Source: Aphanomyces cochlioides (Eukaryota > Oomycota > Saprolegniomycetes > Saprolegniales > Verrucalvaceae). From it: a stretch of 64,000 bases of DNA. The stretch's first letter is position 1. Every line of letters starts with the position of its first letter. Under the pieces are notes generated by a model. The model was not told where the DNA came from. It was given only the letters and a program-made list of their open reading frames with translations, and ran no database searches. Below are positions 9,564-20,566 of the stretch, in pieces. Both the position numbers and the translations under genes were made by a program. The DNA is taken from contig JAHQRK010000001.1 in NCBI GenBank assembly GCA_019828595.1, positions 2,294,001-2,358,000 of the forward strand, in the 5' to 3' direction.

Positions 9564-11914
9564 CTATTGGTCGTTCTTGACTGAAATATGGTATTCGTTG
9601 AGCTGGTCCGTCGTCACGGGACCAGGAGAACCCGTCATAAGCTCATTTCCAGTCGTTGACTTTGGAAATGCAATCACATCACGCAAGCTAAGAAAGTACG
9701 AAATTTGAGGATGTTCTTTGATGGCAGGTCGAGTACCTGGGAGCGCCACACAAAATGGCAATCAGACGATCGAGACCCAAAGCAATACCACCATGAGGAG
9801 GTGCGCCATGGCCCAACGCATTGAGCAAGTGCTCAAAGCTCTTCTTCTACAATACAAGATATTTTTTAGTTGAGATGTCACGGGCCAGGTATACTTGAAT
9901 TTCAGGCAAGTTGAGCACTTGTTGCAGCACCGATTGCTGGAGTTCCTTGGAATGTAGACGGATGGAGCCACCACCAAGTTCCCAGCCATTGCAAACGATA
10001 TCCATGTGCTGGGCTTTGATTGTAAGCAATTCTTCTTGCATGGCAGGGTCTTCCCATGCATTCTTGCCCGTGGACAAGAGCGCGTTCAGCTTTGGCAAGT
10101 CGTCTTCATGAGGAGCCGTGAATGGGTGATGCGTGGCCGATAAACCTATGGATTAGATTACATGCTTCACCGAAAGACATGAATACCGATGCCATCACTG
10201 TCCATTTCGAACATTGGGAAATCGACGACCCACAAGTGATTAAAATTGAAAGGGTCCAATTCGGCTTGCAAGAAACCTTTCGAATACAGGAGTTGACCGC
10301 ATTGAAGCCGCATACGACCCAAGAGAGTGCACACATTAGCGTACGATCCAGAAGCCAAAAGTAGAACATCTCCATCTTCCACGTCCATGCGGTCATTAAT
10401 TTGAGCGATTTGTTCTTCAGTCAACTTCTTGGCTAGCGATGACTTCCACGCGTTGTTTTCCTATTTGAAAGCATTTAATCTGTGTCCTGAGCCCATAAGT
10501 ACCTCAATTTTCACAGTGTAGACACCTCGGCCGTCAACAGAGAGACGCTTAGAGAGAGATTCTAGATCAGAAATATCTTTGCGGGAGAATCCTTGGACAG
10601 CCAAATTCTTAGCGTTGATAGCCCGAACAACTGGACCGGAACCAAACAAATCACTGGCAGGAATGACATCAGAGATGTCGACCATTTCCAGCCCAAATCG
10701 AGTATCAGGTTTGTCGACACCAAAACGATCCATAGCTTCAGCATAGCTCATGATAGGAAAGGCTGCCGTAAGGTCGATGTTGGCGCACTTCCAAATCTTC
10801 TTGACCATGCCCTATGCAAATGAATATTGCAAAAACTGAGGCCAAAAAACCAACCTCGACAACATCCATGATGTCGCGTTGGGTCACAAATGACATTTCC
10901 AGATCGATTTGCGTAAATTCAGGTTGACGATCAGCTCGACCACCTTCGTCACGATAGCAACGAGCCAATTGAAAGTATCGGTCCAAGCCTCCAACCATCA
11001 AAAGCTTTGAGAGGAGATAAGGTATTGTTTACTCTTTGTATTTGTACCTGCTTGTATTGTTGAGGACTTTGTGTAAGAGCGTAGAATTGATTTTTGGTCC
11101 GCGTGGGGACAAGAAACTCTCGTGCACCTTCAGGCGTACTCTTGAAGAGTGTCGGAGTTTCAATTTCCAAGAATTCATTCTCACACAAGTAGTTTCGCGC
11201 TGCGAGAATCATTGTTATTGACAAAAAGAAGTTTCATTCTCGTACCTGTCATAGCGACGTTTGATCGCATGACGAGGTTTTGCTGCAACGCTGGACGACG
11301 AAGGTCAAGGTATCGATGGCGAAGCCGCGTATCTTCGTTGGCCACTTCAGATCCAATTGAAACCTAATGGCTGTCAACATCTATTAGACTGCAGACACTA
11401 ACCTGCAATGGCAAGGGTGCCGTCGAGTTCAAAAGGTCAACTTTGTCCACCACAACTTCCACAGCACCAGTAGACATTTTCTCGTTCACCATGTCGCTGG
11501 GACGTCCGTGAACCTTAAGAAACGATCAACTAGGGATAAAGGCAAGTGCACACCTGTCCAGTTACTCGAATAACAGATTCTGGTTTGAGTGTGCTTGCGA
11601 GCTCGAGGTTGCAGTCCTTGAACACAAGCTGGGTCGTTCCATGTCGATCACGCAGAGACACAAACGTCATTGGACCAAATGCTCGAATAGCATCTACCCA
11701 TCCTGATAGCTTGATGCTCTTGCCGACATCTTGCTCGCCCAATTCACCGCAGGTGTGCGAACGATATACTAGGGATGACAAAGCTCGTGGCATCGCTGCT
11801 GCTGCATTTCGCACAAGAGATGCTCGGCCAGGCCACACTGGACACGCTTTATCAATGGCTGTGAGCAGGATGCGCTTGCTACGTACCTTGAATCCTCTGG
11901 GACAAACGAAGCAT
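9564..11914 (-). CDS. DARS2: Aspartyl-tRNA synthetase, mitochondrial (bacterial type)
   Basis: Class II aminoacyl-tRNA synthetase that charges tRNA-Asp, here the bacterial/organellar form. The start ATG at 11914 opens a tiny exon (MLRLSQRIQ, to 11887). It splices to 11837 and gives an arginine- and alanine-rich leader typical of mitochondrial targeting. The N-terminal anticodon-binding OB fold begins [16 protein letters not shown] and includes [19 protein letters not shown]. Class II motif 1 is around [18 protein letters not shown], motif 2 is [20 protein letters not shown], and the bacterial-type insertion (GAD-like domain) follows. Motif 3 is [10 protein letters not shown]. The C-terminus [20 protein letters not shown] is restored by a last short intron that ends just before it. 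About eight short GT-AG introns split the gene. A dual-targeted product cannot be excluded. Confidence 0.92.
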
Positions 11915-12845
11915 GCTTTGAATGGCACTGATCGACAACTAGAATATCACGCCGATGGCGCATCAACACAAGAATGTTCATTGCCAAATAGTGTACATGC
12001 ACAAATAGAGTAATATAACACTATTATAGTTGAAGCCAACTTTATATATAGTGTGATATTGCGCATCTTTCATCCGAAAAGGTGGTTGACATGCCGACGA
12101 CTGCAGTCGACTTTCTGGGGAGAACGAACGCCTGGTCTCAATCTCCTTGAATCTCCACATTAATCTGGGAATATGCTCTCGGTATGTATCATTTTGATTC
12201 CTGCCTATCAAGTGCTATGTAATTCCTGCAACCCCCCATCGATGAAGACAGCGTAAGCCTTCAGAGGTATTAGAACGACGCTCGTCTGGCTAAAGACGTG
12301 GGGCAATAGCAAGCAAAATTCATCGAGCCACTTAATACCCAATGTCTTGCAATTCGCTGCGATGGTTTCGTTTGTTTCATACATCCTCCTTTATTGAAAG
12401 GAATTTGGATATGAGGTGTTGAGACCCAATCCTCATCTTCCCGGAAGAATGACATGATAGCAGGCGCGCAATACGTACAAAGGACAGGAGTACCTCCATT
12501 GCCGTGGAGTTTTGTCTGCCGGTGGCAACGATTGCATGCAATTGATTGACGGAGCTAGTGCCACAAGAGTTTCCAAGAAAGGCTCCTCTCGAATCTTTGC
12601 CGAAAGCATCTGTCAAATTCCTCAGAGGGGAGGGAGGACTCTAAAAATAGAAGGGAGGGTACGAAAAATATTCCACTTCTATGTAATTTGGTAGAGTTCG
12701 AAAAAAGAGGGGGGAGGACCCATGGAAATGCCATTATTTGTTCCTGGCTTCTGTTCGCTGTCGTCAAAGTGGCATTTGCGGCCAACCAAACAATCTCAAG
12801 GCACGTGCATCTCCCCGCCAACGGACCACCACGTCACGCGGAGAG
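11915..12845. other. Divergent intergenic region between AspRS and methionine synthase
   Basis: Must contain both promoters. I see no gene: the minus-strand frames at 12270-12616 lack an ATG and resemble nothing known. The octamer that recurs elsewhere is absent. The frame of the downstream gene is open back to 12738 but the first ATG that fits the family is at 12846. Confidence 0.4.
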
Positions 12846-15800
12846 ATGACTCTGTCGCACGCTGAAATCCTAGCCAAGCCCTATGTGCGTGGAGAAACGG
12901 ACCTCTTTGAGTACCTCACGGCGCTCATGTCGACAAAGATTCTCATCTTTGACGGTGGGATGGGTACCATGATTCAAAAACACAAGTTCACGGAAGAAGA
13001 ATACCGTGGCGAACGCTTTAAGGACTGGCCACACTTGGTGAAGGGTAACAACGATTTGTTGTCGATTACTCAGCGCGATGTGATCAAAAACATCCATCGT
13101 GAATACATGACGATCGGTGGAGCACAATTGATCGGGACCAATACGTTTTCTGGCACGACGATTGCTCAAGCCGACTATCACATGGAAGAACTTGTCTACG
13201 AAATCAATTATGAAAGTGCCGCTTTGGCCCGCGAAGTCTGCGATGAATTGACTGCCCTTGACCCATTGACCCCGCGCTTTGTTGCGGGCTCCATCGGTCC
13301 CACAAATCGCACGCTCTCAATTTCGCCAAACGTGGAAGACCCCGGGTTTCGCAATGTTACTTTCGACGAATTGGTCCAAGCATATTATGAACAGACTGAA
13401 GCCCTCATAGATGGTGGAAGTGATATTATCCTGGTTGAGACCATTTTCGATACATTGAATGCCAAGGCCGCCGTGTTTGCCTTCAACAAATACCAAGAAG
13501 AAAAGGGCAAACGAATTCCCCTCTTTATTTCTGGCACCATAGTGGACATGAGTGGGCGTACTTTGAGTGGACAAACAACAGAAGCTTTCTATGTGAGTTT
13601 GCGTCACTCGAAACCCTTCTGCATTGGTCTCAATTGTGCCCTTGGGGCGAATCAAATGAAACCTTTCTTGCGTCGCTTGGCTAATGTTGCCGAATGTTTT
13701 CTATCCGTGTATGCCAATGCCGGTTTGCCGAATGCCATGGGAGGATACGACGATGACCCGTTGCTAATGGCCAAGTACTGCGGCGAGTTCTGCGAAGAAG
13801 GACTGCTGAACATGATTGGCGGTTGCTGCGGCACGACACCATTGCACATCAAGGCTATTGCAGATGTAGCCAAATTGTCTGCTCCTCGCCCGAAACCAGA
13901 ACCAAAGGAGCCATTTATGTGGCTGTCTGGGTTGGAAGACATGATCGTGACGAAGGAACGATTTTCTTTCCTCAACGTTGGCGAACGATGCAATATCAGT
14001 GGTTCTATCCGCTTCAAGAAACTTATTTTGAAAGGCGATTACGGTACAGCAATGGAAATCGCGCGTGCCCAAGTTGAAGATGGGGCCATGGTTGTCGATG
14101 TTAACGTCGACGATGGTATGTTGGATGGTGTTGCCGCCATGGAACGATTTTTGAAAATTGCCGTGACTGAACCTGATGTGTCCAAAGTGCCATTTATGAT
14201 CGATTCGTCCAAATTTCACGTGGTCGAGGCTGGCCTCAAGTGTGTACAAGGCAAATGCATTGTCAACTCGATCTCGCTCAAAGTCGGCGAGGATGAGTTT
14301 GTACGTCACGCCAACATTGTCAAGAGCCATGGGGCTGCTGTTGTTGTCATGGCCTTTGATGAGTACGGCCAAGCTGCTACAGAAGAAGAGAAAGTTCGCA
14401 TCTGCAAGCGATCGTACGACATCTTGGTGGGGCCTCGTGTTCGCTTCCCACCTGAAGACATCATTTTCGATCCTAACATTTTGACCATCGCTACTGGTAT
14501 GGAAGAGCACAACAACTACGGTGTGGATTTCATCAATGCTTGTCGTATTATCAAAGAGCAAAACCCTTACTGCAAAATTTCAGGTGGCGTTTCCAACTTG
14601 TCCTTTGGGTTCCGTGGTGTCAACGTTATCCGTGAAGCTATTCACAGTGTCTTTTTGTACCATGCTGTCAAGGCTGGTATGGACATGGGTATTGTTAACG
14701 CCGGTATGCTTCAAGTGTACGACGATATTCCAGCAGACTTGCTCAAAATTGTTGAAGACGTTGTTCTCAACCGAAGTCCAGATGCCTCCGAAGCGTTGCT
14801 TGAACGCTCCTTGCTCGAACGAGAAAAGGCCGAAGCTGCTAAGAAAGGCGGATCTGGTGCTGTCGTGTCCCAACAGGAATGGCGTACAAAACCTGTGGGG
14901 GAACGTTTGACACATGCCCTCGTCAAAGGGATCTCAGATTACATCGATGTGGATGTCGAAGAAATGCGCAAATTATGCTCTCGCCCTCTTGAAGTGATTG
15001 AAGGGCCATTGATGGATGGCATGAATGTTGTCGGCGATTTGTTCGGGTCTGGAAAGATGTTTTTACCCCAAGTCATTAAAAGTGCTCGTGTCATGAAGAA
15101 GGCCGTCGCTTACTTGCTCCCTTTCATGGAAGCAGAAAAGTTGGCAAAGCAGGAAGCTGATCGTGCTGCTGGTATTATCAGTGAAGATATGGACGAAGAC
15201 AGCATGTATGCTGGCAAGGTCTTACTTGCTACTGTCAAAGGCGACGTGCACGATATCGGCAAGAACATTGTCGGTGTCGTCTTGGGCTGCAACAATTACA
15301 AGATCATCGACGCAGGTGTCATGGTTCCTTGCGAAGACATCCTGAAACTCGCTCAAGAACACAAAGTTGACATTATTGGTCTCTCCGGGCTTATCACACC
15401 ATCTCTCGATGAAATGGTGTTTGTTGCGAAAGAAATGTCCAAAATGGGAATGACACAGCCACTTATGATTGGTGGAGCCACCACATCCAAGATGCATGCT
15501 GCTGTAAAAATTGCGCCGCAGTATTCTACCATTGACCACCCTGTCATTCATGTCTTGGATGCTTCTCGCTCTGTCGTTGTCGTTGGCAACTTGCTCAAAG
15601 AAGACGAGAAGGCTGATTTTGTTGAAGAAATTTTGGAAGAATATGAAGAATTGAGGGAAGATTACTATGCATCCATGGATGACATCAAGATGATTCCGTA
15701 CGAAAAGATCTGTGCTAAGTCATTCCAAATCGACTGGGCTGCGAACCCACCGTTTGGCAAGTCGAACCAACTCGGCAACAAAATTGTCGACTGCGTGCCT

Positions 15801-16685
15801 TTAGCTGAAATTGTTCCCTTCATTGACTGGAACCCATTTTTTCAAACTTGGGAGCTTCGTGGTCGTTACCCAAATCGTGGCTACCCCAAGATTTTTGACG
15901 ACGAAAATGTTGGTGCTGAAGCTAAAAAACTCTTTGATGACGCCCAAAAGATGTTAAACCAGATCATTGACAACAAGACGATGCAGGTCCGTGGTGTATG
16001 CGGTATTTATCGTGCTTCGCGTAAAGGCCAAGATGTTGTACTATATCACCCAGAGCGCCCCGAAGAAGAAATTGCTAAGTTCTGCATGTTGCGCCAACAA
16101 GCAGAAAAGGAAACTGATGAGCCATATATGAGTCTTTGCGATTTCATCGCACCAGCTGAACTTGGCTTGGAAGATCACATGGGCATGTTTGCCGTCGGAT
16201 GTTTTGGCGTTGAAGAACTGGCGGCCGAGTACGAAGCTAAGCACGATGACTACTCGAAGATTATGGCCCAAGCCATCGGTGATCGCTTTGTCGAAGCCTT
16301 CGCCGAGTATATCCATCGTGAAATGCGTACCAAATTTTGGGGCTATGCCGCAGAGGAAAGCCTCCTACAAGAGGACTTGCTCAAGGTCAAGTACGACGGT
16401 ATCCGCCCAGCTCCAGGTTACCCTTCGCAACCAGATCACACAGAAAAGCGCACAATGTGGAATTTGCTCCAAGCCGAATCTCTTGGTCTTAAGCTGAGCG
16501 AAAACTGCGTCATGATGCCTGCATCCTCGGTGAGCGCACTCTGCTTTGCGCACCCCGAGTCTCAATACTTCGCCGTCGGAAAGATCGGTAAAGATCAAGT
16601 CACTGCCTATGCTGAGCGAAAGAATCAGAGCTTGGAGTTCACTGAGAAGTGGCTCTCTCCAATCCTCAACTATGATCGTGACTAA
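12846..16685 (+). CDS. metH: Cobalamin-dependent methionine synthase
   Basis: Makes methionine from homocysteine using methyl-tetrahydrofolate and B12. A single exon of 1279 codons is complete. Homocysteine domain: [10 protein letters not shown] near the start, then the zinc ligands in [10 protein letters not shown] (about residue 264) and GGCCGTTP (about 325-332). Pterin domain: [19 protein letters not shown] and [14 protein letters not shown]12 cap: [13 protein letters not shown] and [21 protein letters not shown] (in two parts). B12-binding Rossmann fold with the base-off motif DVHDIGKN, His about residue 802. AdoMet reactivation domain: [15 protein letters not shown] and [14 protein letters not shown] 12846 ([10 protein letters not shown]) fits the family. 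A 3.8 kb gene without introns is odd here, since most neighbours are split; possible explanations are retrocopying, transfer or simple intron loss. Confidence 0.97.
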   Translation: MTLSHAEILAKPYVRGETDLFEYLTALMSTKILIFDGGMGTMIQKHKFTEEEYRGERFKDWPHLVKGNNDLLSITQRDVIKNIHREYMTIGGAQLIGTNTFSGTTIAQADYHMEELVYEINYESAALAREVCDELTALDPLTPRFVAGSIGPTNRTLSISPNVEDPGFRNVTFDELVQAYYEQTEALIDGGSDIILVETIFDTLNAKAAVFAFNKYQEEKGKRIPLFISGTIVDMSGRTLSGQTTEAFYVSLRHSKPFCIGLNCALGANQMKPFLRRLANVAECFLSVYANAGLPNAMGGYDDDPLLMAKYCGEFCEEGLLNMIGGCCGTTPLHIKAIADVAKLSAPRPKPEPKEPFMWLSGLEDMIVTKERFSFLNVGERCNISGSIRFKKLILKGDYGTAMEIARAQVEDGAMVVDVNVDDGMLDGVAAMERFLKIAVTEPDVSKVPFMIDSSKFHVVEAGLKCVQGKCIVNSISLKVGEDEFVRHANIVKSHGAAVVVMAFDEYGQAATEEEKVRICKRSYDILVGPRVRFPPEDIIFDPNILTIATGMEEHNNYGVDFINACRIIKEQNPYCKISGGVSNLSFGFRGVNVIREAIHSVFLYHAVKAGMDMGIVNAGMLQVYDDIPADLLKIVEDVVLNRSPDASEALLERSLLEREKAEAAKKGGSGAVVSQQEWRTKPVGERLTHALVKGISDYIDVDVEEMRKLCSRPLEVIEGPLMDGMNVVGDLFGSGKMFLPQVIKSARVMKKAVAYLLPFMEAEKLAKQEADRAAGIISEDMDEDSMYAGKVLLATVKGDVHDIGKNIVGVVLGCNNYKIIDAGVMVPCEDILKLAQEHKVDIIGLSGLITPSLDEMVFVAKEMSKMGMTQPLMIGGATTSKMHAAVKIAPQYSTIDHPVIHVLDASRSVVVVGNLLKEDEKADFVEEILEEYEELREDYYASMDDIKMIPYEKICAKSFQIDWAANPPFGKSNQLGNKIVDCVPLAEIVPFIDWNPFFQTWELRGRYPNRGYPKIFDDENVGAEAKKLFDDAQKMLNQIIDNKTMQVRGVCGIYRASRKGQDVVLYHPERPEEEIAKFCMLRQQAEKETDEPYMSLCDFIAPAELGLEDHMGMFAVGCFGVEELAAEYEAKHDDYSKIMAQAIGDRFVEAFAEYIHREMRTKFWGYAAEESLLQEDLLKVKYDGIRPAPGYPSQPDHTEKRTMWNLLQAESLGLKLSENCVMMPASSVSALCFAHPESQYFAVGKIGKDQVTAYAERKNQSLEFTEKWLSPILNYDRD

Positions 16686-16948
16686 ACAGCGGTTGGTATG
16701 TCTGCAACCTCAAGACGTGCCATATTCACTGCCATGTTTGAACGTGATATCGCACGTAAATGTGCCATACCACGGAGGCTTGCTGGAATTAACCACAAAC
16801 TAGTTAGTAATCAATTGTTCCTATGATTTTTATGTCAACAGTCGATGCATGAAGGGATGATAGTATACATTTAAATAGCTAGGAACATTTCATCTGGATG
16901 GTACAAGTTTACAGGCATATACAAGAGCGGCATGGCAATGAGAGCACT

Positions 16949-17490
16949 TTACCACTTGAACTTCTTCCCTGTCGAAGGATATTCAGCTTTGGGACGCACA
17001 ATTGGACGGTGCACGACTGGTGGAGGTTGAAATGACATAGCGACGGGAGGTGACATCGCATAGTCGTGAAAGCGTTCGTCCATGATAAGAGGATTCTCAG
17101 TACGTCGTGGCGGGCTTTGGAGATTCAAATCGGGGCGCTGAATCGATCGAAAATGCCACTTGTCTCCTTCGTCGTTCATGTCAAGGCCTTCCATGAGCAC
17201 ATCTTCATGAACCGAACACAATTCTTCTTTTTCGCACCTATTCATGAATCAGCACGCGTTCCGCTGCAGAATTGGCACCGATCGAGCGACGAGCCACGGA
17301 ATATCAGTTCAGGCGACGTGACACGGCGAGGCTGGGGAATAAAGAGTCGTTTGGCTTTCGCTTGGCGGTCGTCGTCAGTCACGTCTAGTCCCGGGTCTTT
17401 CTTATCCATTGAAGCAACGGAAAAGAGCCCTTCTCCCTGGCTGCGGCGTCCACTTGGCCCTGTCCACTGGGGCGAGTTTGTCCGCAACAT
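16949..17490 (-). CDS. Unknown small hydrophilic protein
   Basis: Two exons read well together: from ATG 17490 (MLRTNSPQWTGPSGRR) to about 17278, a 41-nt intron with GTGCC...ATAG ends, then a second exon ending GKKFKW. The product of about 165 residues is charged and proline-rich (PPPVVHRPIVRPKAEYP) with no membrane segment; I recognise no domain. Two near-copies of the promoter octamer (TTCCGGAT at 17532-17539 and ATCCGGAA at 17567-17574) lie 40-85 bp upstream, which supports the start. It lies tandem to the FUN14 gene downstream of 17704. Confidence 0.6.
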
Positions 17491-17703
17491 GGCAAAACGA
17501 AAACTGCAAGATTTCGCAATCATCGGTTAGATTCCGGATATGCCAAAGGCCAGCAATGAAATTTTTATCCGGAACTTCCATAAAGGTGAAATGATCTGCA
17601 ATTGCGCGACAGTGTCATGGAACCACTTGGTAAAATTAGCAAAAATGCAGCGACGAGATCAACGCATCATTTATCCAAGCTTAGAGAGCTATTCGAGACA
17701 TAT

Positions 17704-18583
17704 TTAGGCGTAGGTAATGCCAAGAAAGAAGCCCGCAGCAAAGCCACCTACACCGAAATGTTAAGTATGAACCAGACTTTCGCGAAGTACCAGACGAAGG
17801 CAAGTTGTGCTGGGCCAATTTGAGAAACTTTTGCCACCAGACCTTAAAGTCATCAGCATCAATCTTGCCATCACCATTGGGATCGACGGCAGCAATGGCA
17901 TCCTTTTCGACCTTCTTCCAGTTAATTTGAATGTAGCCAGCAGAAGCAGCAAACTACGAAGAGCCAAATCAGTCGAGAACACAGATATAAAGTGTACCTG
18001 AGCCCCCAGGAAGACAACACCAATGGCCGCAGCGGCAATTTGACCGATCGACTTGACAGCAGCACCAGCACAGAAACCAACAGCAGTGCCGAATGAGATT
18101 TGGCCAACAGCACCACCATACTGGTCAATCAAGCGGCTGATAGGATCGTCACCTTTTTTGCCACCACTTCCACCACCAGAACCAGCTTCGGCCTACAATC
18201 AATTCATGAATAAAATACTCTGGAGTTCAAATCATACCTTCAACATTTGGCTGATAGCAGCATGGCATTGAGCAGCTACAGTAAATCATTTAGCTTTGAA
18301 ACTAGCGTGTGTGAAAGTACTGCTAAATGTCGAGGCGCAAGCAACACCCAAGACACCCATGGCAGTCATGCGAATGGACAAATGCTTGCCATTAAACTTC
18401 AACGGGGTCGCAGCTACAAAGAAACACCGTGACATTTCAATCCGCTCAATGGTGCGCATACCATGAGTGCGAACAGAACGGGTCAAAAGTGTTCGAATGA
18501 GCGATGGCTTGCGCTCGACTAGGCAAGGTCACGCCACGTATTGACCACAGGTTCGTACCTGCACGAATGGTTTGCGTCAACAT
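17704..18583 (-). CDS. FUN14-domain mitochondrial membrane protein with EF-hand insert
   Basis: FUN14/FUNDC1-family protein; animal FUNDC1 is a mitochondrial outer-membrane mitophagy receptor. Six exons reconstruct one frame. ATG 18583 (MLTQTIRA) plus the next exon give an Arg-rich leader, VERKPSLIRTLLTRSVRTH. Then come MTAMGVLGVACA, a Gly/Ser linker, and the FUN14 core GGAVGQISFGTAVGFCAGAA, AAAAIGVVFLGAQ, SAGYIQINWKKVEKD. An insert carries a canonical EF-hand loop, DPNGDGKIDADD, which suggests calcium binding. A last exon gives GGFAAGFFLGITYA and the stop at 17704. Introns are about 43-57 nt. It is head-to-head with a paralogue at 19140. Exact octamers lie 61-68 and 93-100 bp upstream. Confidence 0.85.
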
Positions 18584-18643
18584 ATGTGATCTGGAGGCGG
18601 CAAATGTGAGACTGACGGAAATTTGCTCATCAAATGTTGAGTT

Positions 18644-18651
18644 ATCCGGAT
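18644..18651. promoter_or_regulatory. ATCCGGAT octamer, FUN14 minus gene
   Basis: Exact octamer inside GTTATCCGGATAC, 61-68 bp upstream of the ATG at 18583. Confidence 0.5.
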
Positions 18652-18675
18652 ACGAACTTTCTTTTTTCCAACTTT

Positions 18676-18683
18676 ATCCGGAT
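18676..18683. promoter_or_regulatory. ATCCGGAT octamer, second copy
   Basis: Exact octamer inside TTTATCCGGATATT, 93-100 bp upstream of the ATG at 18583 and 25 bp from the previous copy, about two and a half helical turns. Confidence 0.5.
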
Positions 18684-19070
18684 ATTTGATGACGTCCGGA
18701 ATGGTAGGTTCTTTAACAAGTGGAGGCTGCTCCGTCGAGTGCACCTTTTCGAGGGTGAATTAATGGGCATATGGAGCATAGAACTTTATGTGAGAAGCTC
18801 TTTAAGCAGCTGGCGCTTCTGTGTCCTAGATTATCCCAATCTTGCCCAGATCTTGTACAGCAACCTCTGGCAAAATCGAAGCACCATGGTTTCGCCGTTC
18901 GTGCCCCCCTCGCCACCCACGACAATGAGATCTGCACCTGACGCATGGCATTGCAAACTCCAAGCAAAAACGACCTACGGCTTCGTGTCCTTTTGGCAAA
19001 AGGTGATTCGGGACATCGGTTTTGTCACAAAGAATTCATGGCAAAGACCATGAGACACCAGAACTCGTGT

Positions 19071-19078
19071 ATCCGGAT
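19071..19078. promoter_or_regulatory. ATCCGGAT octamer, FUN14 plus gene
   Basis: Exact octamer inside TGTATCCGGATGCC, 62-69 bp upstream of the ATG at 19140, the same distance as in the head-to-head partner. Confidence 0.5.
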
Positions 19079-19139
19079 GCCTCGTTTAATCTCTCCATAT
19101 TGAAATTTGTCGACGGGTTGCAAGAACACAACGGAACTC

Positions 19140-20078
19140 ATGTTCACTCTACGCGTGGGTAAGACGGCTTGGATCAAACGAGTTGCTAGGTCGTACGCTA
19201 GGTGAAAGCAAAACCTCACTGGTCCGAACTCTCGTCGGTCGCTCGTTGCGTTCGAGTGGACACGCCACGCACAATCTGCCCACAATCAAATTGAATGGCA
19301 AGAATTTGTCGATTCGAGTAGCAGCAATGGGAGCATTGGGACTTGCCTGTGCTTCTTCGTGTACATGTAAGCCTAGGCTGCTGGAGCTTTCATCATTTTT
19401 CGCCATAGATGCTCATTCTCAAGGAAAAATGGATCCAATTAAGGTCTGATGCTACAGCTTTTGAAGCGACTCAATATTGCGATTGTAGGGAATGGCTGGA
19501 AGTGGAAGCAGCAGAAAGAACGCACGAGATGGTGCTGGTGATGATCCCTCAAGCGATTCGATGGTCAAACTTTTTTGCGGTATGACGGTCGGTGCAGCTA
19601 CCACCATAGCAGTGAAAACCGCAGCGTGGTTCGCAGTTGGTGTTGCAGCCTGTGTGCAAGTAGGTCATACCATCTTATATGATTCTCTCATGCATTTAGG
19701 GTGCAATGCTGTTGGGGCTCGTGGACTGGAAACACGTTGAGGAGACAGGAAAAAATGCGTGGAAGGAGCTCAAGCGAACGTTTGATGGTTCATACATTTC
19801 AAAATCCGATGGTCAAGTCAACTGGAAAAAATTGGGCAAAGATTTCATGTCGGGGCGATTGGACTGGTCAAAGCTCGAGGAGGATGTGAATGCTCTTGGT
19901 GGCAAGAAGGACGATTTGCATGACATTCGACGAGCATTTGAGGAATTCCAAGACTGGGCTACCAAAACGGTCTACTCTGGTACGTTGTGATCTCATCATG
20001 TAGTAACGAACTTAAAATTCCCTAACGTTAGTTGAATTTGTGTTCGGGGCTGCCTTGGGCGTCGCCTTGATGAATTAA
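19140..20078 (+). CDS. FUN14-like mitochondrial membrane protein, diverged paralogue
   Basis: Head-to-head paralogue of the gene at 17704-18583. Exon 1 is 19140-19158 (MFTLRV), spliced at a phase-1 site to 19202. The paired segments align: SLVRTLVGRSLRSSGHATH with SLIRTLLTRSVRTH, KLNGKNLSIRVAAMGALGLA with KFNGKHLSIRMTAMGVLGVA. After a short exon (DPIK) and a Gly/Ser linker come FCGMTVGAATTIAVKTAAW, AMLLGLVDWKHVEETG and the last exon EFVFGAALGVALMN. The membrane segments persist, but the Asp-rich EF-hand loop of its partner is replaced by FDGSYISKSDGQVNWK, which lacks the full ligand set. Intron positions are shared, proving duplication. The stop is at 20076-20078. Confidence 0.8.
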
Positions 20079-20566
20079 TTCCGCAAGTCGTAGGCGGCTA
20101 GTTGCGCGAAGAAGGCTGAGCTAGAGCACTTCATAAAGCAGATTTAGCAAAGATTTTGGTCCATTCAGCCATTGTTGTCTTCAGTTGTCCATTTTGAGAG
20201 GCGAAATCAAAGTGCAACGACTTTCGGTGCCAGATAACTGAGAGAATCCGGATAAATCTGTTTAATTTAATATGTTGCATGTCTTTGCACACACTTAATC
20301 GGATTGAACCTGTCACCTCAGTGGCATGTCCAGGAAGTCGTTCGTGCCCATCGATGGTACCACCAGTATGCGCTGTAGACCAAGCAGAAGAGTCAATTGA
20401 TGTATTCGTCCAGCTGTGTGTCGAGTAGATCGGTAAAATATTGTCTTACACGTGGGTGAGAACTTAGGAAATCGACGAGATTCCATTCAAAATCTTTTGT
20501 CAATGAAAATTAATACAGTCATTGTGACTTGTGACGAACAAAATTCCGACGAGAAGAACCGCCGGA
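20079..20566. other. Intergenic region with one octamer
   Basis: Holds an exact ATCCGGAT at 20246-20253, about 314 bp before the start I chose for the next gene, farther than at other genes. That may mean an unrecognised first exon lies between 20300 and 20530. Otherwise I see nothing in it. Confidence 0.35.
20246..20253. promoter_or_regulatory. ATCCGGAT octamer
   Basis: Exact intergenic copy of the recurring octamer, inside AATCCGGATAAA. No start codon has been recognised within 100 bp on either side. Confidence 0.35.

Larger units (their letters stand above)
18584..19139. promoter_or_regulatory. Shared divergent promoter of the two FUN14 genes
   Basis: This 556-bp spacer separates two head-to-head paralogues. 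It contains ATCCGGAT at 18644-18651 and 18676-18683 near the minus gene and at 19071-19078 near the plus gene, placing an octamer at about 61-69 bp from each start codon. That near-symmetry suggests common control. No other gene is visible inside. Confidence 0.55.

Noticed and set aside
12270..12616. Minus-strand frames between AspRS and methionine synthase
   Set aside because: No ATG start at the open-frame beginning and no recognisable domain.
13764..14561. 265-codon open frame antisense to methionine synthase
   Set aside because: It lies wholly opposite a strongly conserved coding region and arises from that gene's codon bias; no homology.
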